From NCBI GenBank assembly GCA_047627515.1, contig JBLHTU010000163.1, forward strand, positions 1-7,850: DNA of 7,850 bases. Direction: 5' to 3'. The notes under the pieces were generated by a model. That model worked only from the letters and a program-made list of their open reading frames with translations. It was not told the DNA's origin and did not search any database. The position numbers and the translations under genes were made by a program. The stretch comes from JAYPLE01 sp047627515 (GTDB taxonomy: Bacteria; Bacteroidota; Bacteroidia; Cytophagales; Cyclobacteriaceae). This document shows, piece by piece, positions 6,110 to 7,850 of the stretch; the first letter of the stretch is position 1, and the number at the start of each line of letters is the position of its first letter.

Positions 6110-6541
6110 ATGAAAAGGATGATAATATTATTAACATTTTTAAGCTTATTAGCTTGTTCAGAAGACGAAAATAAGGTTGAACAAGAACCTTCAATTTATG
6201 GAATTTGGCAATTATCTCAGTCATTTATTGTTGACGGAGTGGAAGGCGATTGGGTAGAAGTTGAAGATGGTTACACTTACGAAATCAAGCCAAACGGACA
6301 TTTCAACTCATCTAAATTTGAAGAATGTTCTGATGGCACATTTGAAATAAATGATACAACAATAACACTTAATTATAGCTGTGAGAATTTTTCAACTGGT
6401 ATAGAGAATCCTCCTGGAGTGTTTTCTTATGAGTTTTCGATCACAAACTCTATTCTTGAAATTCAACCAACATATATAGGATGTTTCGAAGGTTGTGGGT
6501 TTAGATTTAAAAAAATAGCTGAAATACAAACAGGGGAATAA
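6110..6541 (+). CDS. Lipocalin-like lipoprotein
   Basis: A 143-residue lipoprotein. MKRMIILLTFLSLLAC16 is a clear type II signal with LLAC lipobox, followed by an acidic SEDE start as in many surface lipoproteins of this phylum. The mature part reads like the small lipocalin-type beta-barrel family common in Bacteroidota: a GIWQLSQS first strand, GDWVEVEDGYTYEIKPNGHF, ECSDGTFEINDTTITLNYSC, and a final GFRFKKI strand. Several cysteines (in EECSDG, NYSCEN and GCFEGCGF) may form disulfides. The ligand and role are unknown. It starts 12 bp after the protease stop, so it is probably co-transcribed; an inhibitor, partner or immunity role for the protease is conceivable but not shown. Its stop codon lies two bases before the R'' core of attC-A, the tight gene-to-attC packing expected of a cassette. 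Confidence 0.75.
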   Translation: MKRMIILLTFLSLLACSEDENKVEQEPSIYGIWQLSQSFIVDGVEGDWVEVEDGYTYEIKPNGHFNSSKFEECSDGTFEINDTTITLNYSCENFSTGIENPPGVFSYEFSITNSILEIQPTYIGCFEGCGFRFKKIAEIQTGE

Positions 6542-6543
6542 AC

Positions 6544-6663
6544 TGTTTACAACAAACAATAAAATGAATGCGCTTGGCTTCTCTGTAAGGACTGAATTAT
6601 GAAATCAATAAAATTGTGCTTCTGGAAAAGAGTGAGGGCACTCATTTTATTTCGACGTTAGGG
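6544..6663 (+). repeat. attC-like recombination hairpin A
   Basis: Layout: the R'' region TGTTTACAAC (6544-6553), a 4-base unpaired spacer, left stem 6558-6574, a 60-base variable loop, right stem 6635-6651, a 5-base spacer, and R' GTTAGGG (6657-6663). The stems pair at 15 of 17 positions (AATAAAATGA, then TGC, then CT). R'' keeps the invariant AAC and R' the invariant GTT, but other positions deviate from the class 1 consensus RYYYAAC/GTTRRRY. This matches folded attC sites as used by tyrosine integrases of integrons. It could also stop transcription, but it has no T-run. Confidence 0.7.
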
Positions 6664-7673
6664 GTAATTTAGGCATAGTTAGAACCGTAGTATCCACAAA
6701 AAAATAAAATGAAGATTAAACACATAATCCCTGCTTTTTTTATTGTCTTATTAGCTTGTGAAGACGACATTAAAATAATTCCTGTAGAACAAAAAATAAT
6801 TGCCAGTTCACTTTTTGATTCCTGTCCGAATTCTGTGGATTCGACAACTGGAAATTATGACCAGGTTAATCCAGCCGAAGCAGGAAACAAATGGTGGATT
6901 TTATCCAGACAGTATTCCTCTTGCGATGGCGAACGCGGGATTTTTTTATTCAACGAAACTACTTCCAAAATAGAAGTTAAAATTGATCTCCCAAATGAAT
7001 TAATGTCACCGCATGGATTAGATTATAGCGATGGTTTTCTTTGGTTATTGGGCTTTGACGATAAAGAGATGGCCTATCGAATCAACCCAAGTAACGGAGA
7101 AATTGAGGAGATTTTCACCAATGTGACTGGCGAAGGGATTTCAGTAGTCGGAGATTCTATTTTTATTGCAAATGGAGCTTCTATAGATCTAATTAGTCGG
7201 TCAAATGCATCCATAATTAACACTTTTCATGTGAACTCTAACACCATTCAAGATATGACTGTCATTGGTCATGACATTTTTTATGTTGTTAATGGTGAAA
7301 TAGATCCGATCCTTAAACTTAATATGGTTACCTCCAAAATTGATACAATCGCATTAACTGGAATAACTGCACTTTACACATTGGCATTTAGGGATGATTA
7401 TTTCTTTGCTGTTGACGGATATTCAATAGTGAAAATTGACAGTATAAACTCAAATATATCTACAGTTGCTACTCCAAACATTAACGGATGGCTTACTTCA
7501 ATTCGACCAAACTAATACCCCTAACATATGCTATGAATGAATGGGGTTTCATCGGTAAGGAATGTTTGGTGGCACTTGGAAAGTCCGCCACAAGTTTTAA
7601 ATTTAAATTAAGGCGTAGCTGTGTGTGAGTAGAGAGGTTAGTGCTTTCTAATCCCACTCATCATAGCTATGCG
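6658..7673 (+). mobile_element. Integron-like gene cassette B (single lipoprotein gene)
   Basis: A unit of 1016 bp between the GTT cores at 6657 and 7673. Its left end GTTAGGGGTA (6657-6666) is the exact reverse complement of TACCCCTAAC (7516-7525), which starts at the base after its gene's stop codon. One gene in the same orientation as cassette A starts about 50 bases in. The size and the gene-to-attC packing fit an ordinary cassette. The downstream hairpin shares stem motifs with that of cassette A. Confidence 0.7.
6709..7515 (+). CDS. Lipoprotein with a probable beta-propeller fold, function unknown
   Basis: A 268-residue lipoprotein with signal MKIKHIIPAFFIVLLAC17 and an acidic start to the mature chain (EDD). 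After a Cys-containing stretch (DSCPNSVDS and SSCDGERG), the protein is a series of four-strand-like repeats: SPHGLDYSDGFLWLLGFDD, MAYRINPSNGEIEEIF, GISVVGDSIFIANG, MTVIGHDIFYVVNG, LKLNMVTSKIDTI, LAFRDDYFFAVDGYSIVKID. This rhythm of 'xGLxxxDGxLWxxxxxxxxxYRIDPxxG' is typical of beta-propellers of the glutaminyl-cyclotransferase/SMP-30/NHL type. No catalytic residues can be assigned, and a binding or scaffold role is as likely as an enzyme. The ATG follows an A-rich leader (CAAAAAAATAAA). It is the only gene of cassette B, and its TAA touches the R'' core of attC-B. Confidence 0.7.
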   Translation: MKIKHIIPAFFIVLLACEDDIKIIPVEQKIIASSLFDSCPNSVDSTTGNYDQVNPAEAGNKWWILSRQYSSCDGERGIFLFNETTSKIEVKIDLPNELMSPHGLDYSDGFLWLLGFDDKEMAYRINPSNGEIEEIFTNVTGEGISVVGDSIFIANGASIDLISRSNASIINTFHVNSNTIQDMTVIGHDIFYVVNGEIDPILKLNMVTSKIDTIALTGITALYTLAFRDDYFFAVDGYSIVKIDSINSNISTVATPNINGWLTSIRPN

Positions 7674-7679
7674 TTATCA
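7516..7679 (+). repeat. attC-like recombination hairpin B with an extrahelical base
   Basis: Layout: the R'' region TACCCCTAAC (7516-7525, core CCCTAAC), spacer ATAT, left stem 7530-7548, a variable loop of about 100 bases, right stem 7650-7667, spacer TATGC, and R' GTTATCA (7673-7679). The stems pair at 16 of 18 positions with a single bulged A (7536/7537), like the extrahelical bases that orient integrase on attC. The loop holds a smaller hairpin, GTGGCACTT / AAGTccGCCAC, and TTTAAATTTAAA. At about 160 bases it is longer than most attC sites. Confidence 0.7.
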
Positions 7680-7850
7680 CCAATGATTTTATTGTAATCA
7701 ACTAGCAGGCATTGTCTGCTAAGTGGTGCTCAATCCTTCTGCCCGCTCATACTAAGCCAGCCCTAACCTTCCCGTCACCCAAAATGACGCACCTAGCCGG
7801 TCGCACCTAAGGTTATGTCCTCTAGGATCTACTCTTGATATTAATATGAC
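7674..7850 (+). other. Start of a further cassette; no gene seen
   Basis: If the GTT at 7673 is a cassette boundary, a third cassette begins here. The only + strand frames are very short (for example MTHLAGRT from 7784), and an ATG at 7847 runs off the end. Two inverted repeats are present: TAGCAG (7703-7708) / CTGCTA (7716-7721), and TAACCTT (7764-7770) / AAGGTTA (7809-7815). The matching right end of this cassette should contain GGTGATAAC, which does not occur before 7850. Confidence 0.45.

Larger units (their letters stand above)
4397..6657 (+). mobile_element. Integron-like gene cassette A (protease plus lipoprotein)
   Basis: A unit of 2261 bp bounded by GTT cores at 4396 and 6657. It holds two co-directional genes 12 bp apart and ends in an attC-like hairpin. 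The unit-specific match between its left end and the R'' site after its last gene is what separates a cassette from a gene followed by a random hairpin. It is large for a cassette, since most carry one gene of under 1 kb, and its first gene starts 33 bases from the boundary, as is typical. The boundary reading is inference from sequence symmetry; no integrase gene is in the window. Confidence 0.65.

Noticed and set aside
4396..6555. Terminal inverted repeats of an insertion sequence or transposon
   Set aside because: No transposase between them, no target-site duplication, and the adjoining unit has a different repeat pair, which fits cassettes better than a transposon family.
7764..7815. A third full attC from CCCTAAC (7761) to GTTATGT (7812)
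   Set aside because: The pairing TAACCTT/AAGGTTA runs straight through where attC has an unpaired spacer, the shared ATGAATG/CACTCAT motifs are absent, and it does not match the left end of the unit starting at 7674.
1..7850. CRISPR array, tRNA or rRNA genes
   Set aside because: No regularly spaced identical repeats, cloverleaf or conserved rRNA stretches were seen on either strand by eye.

Overview
The window looks like a piece of a Bacteroidota chromosome (Cytophagia/Flavobacteriia type). The evidence is a secreted M43-type metalloprotease ending in a type IX secretion (T9SS) sorting domain, many small lipoproteins with LLAC/LVAC lipoboxes, A-rich leaders with few Shine-Dalgarno sequences, and an ArsR-controlled MerTP-type metal module of the kind known in this phylum. 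The clear genes all read on the + strand.

Left part (1-2462): the last codons of an alpha/beta-hydrolase-like gene, an AlkD-like HEAT-repeat DNA alkylation repair family gene, a Dabb-domain lipoprotein, and an alpha/beta-hydrolase lipoprotein gene broken by an in-frame TAG and a one-base deletion. Middle (2463-4140): a compact metal-responsive operon. Two nearly identical 22-bp inverted repeats precede an ArsR/SmtB regulator, a MerT-MerP fusion transporter and a cysteine-rich GDCCVxC protein, with ATGA stop/start overlaps between consecutive genes. Behind them lies what I read as the decayed metal-binding N-terminus of a cation transporter. No mercuric reductase is present in the window.

Right part (4260-7850): this is the most interesting stretch. 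Two gene units are each bounded on the left by a GTT-initiated 10-mer and on the right, just after the last stop codon, by the exact reverse complement of that same 10-mer (GTTGTAAACA / TGTTTACAAC, then GTTAGGGGTA / TACCCCTAAC). The second copy opens a long imperfect hairpin that closes with the GTT of the next unit. That is the expected architecture of integron gene cassettes with attC sites (R''-L''-variable loop-L'-R'). The two hairpins share stem motifs (ATGAATG opposite CACTCAT with the same A/C mismatch), the same 4-nt and 5-nt spacers and a GTAAGGA motif. Cassette A (about 2.26 kb) carries the T9SS metalloprotease and a lipocalin-like lipoprotein; cassette B (about 1.02 kb) carries a beta-propeller-like lipoprotein; a third cassette begins at 7674 and runs off the window. 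No integrase gene is visible, so this is either the interior of a larger integron or a cluster of attC sites lacking an integrase. Just before the first cassette lie a 26-bp perfect palindrome and tandem 20-bp repeats that could belong to the first recombination site or to a promoter/operator.

Family assignments rest on motif recognition from memory. The cassette interpretation rests on base pairing that can be read directly from the sequence.
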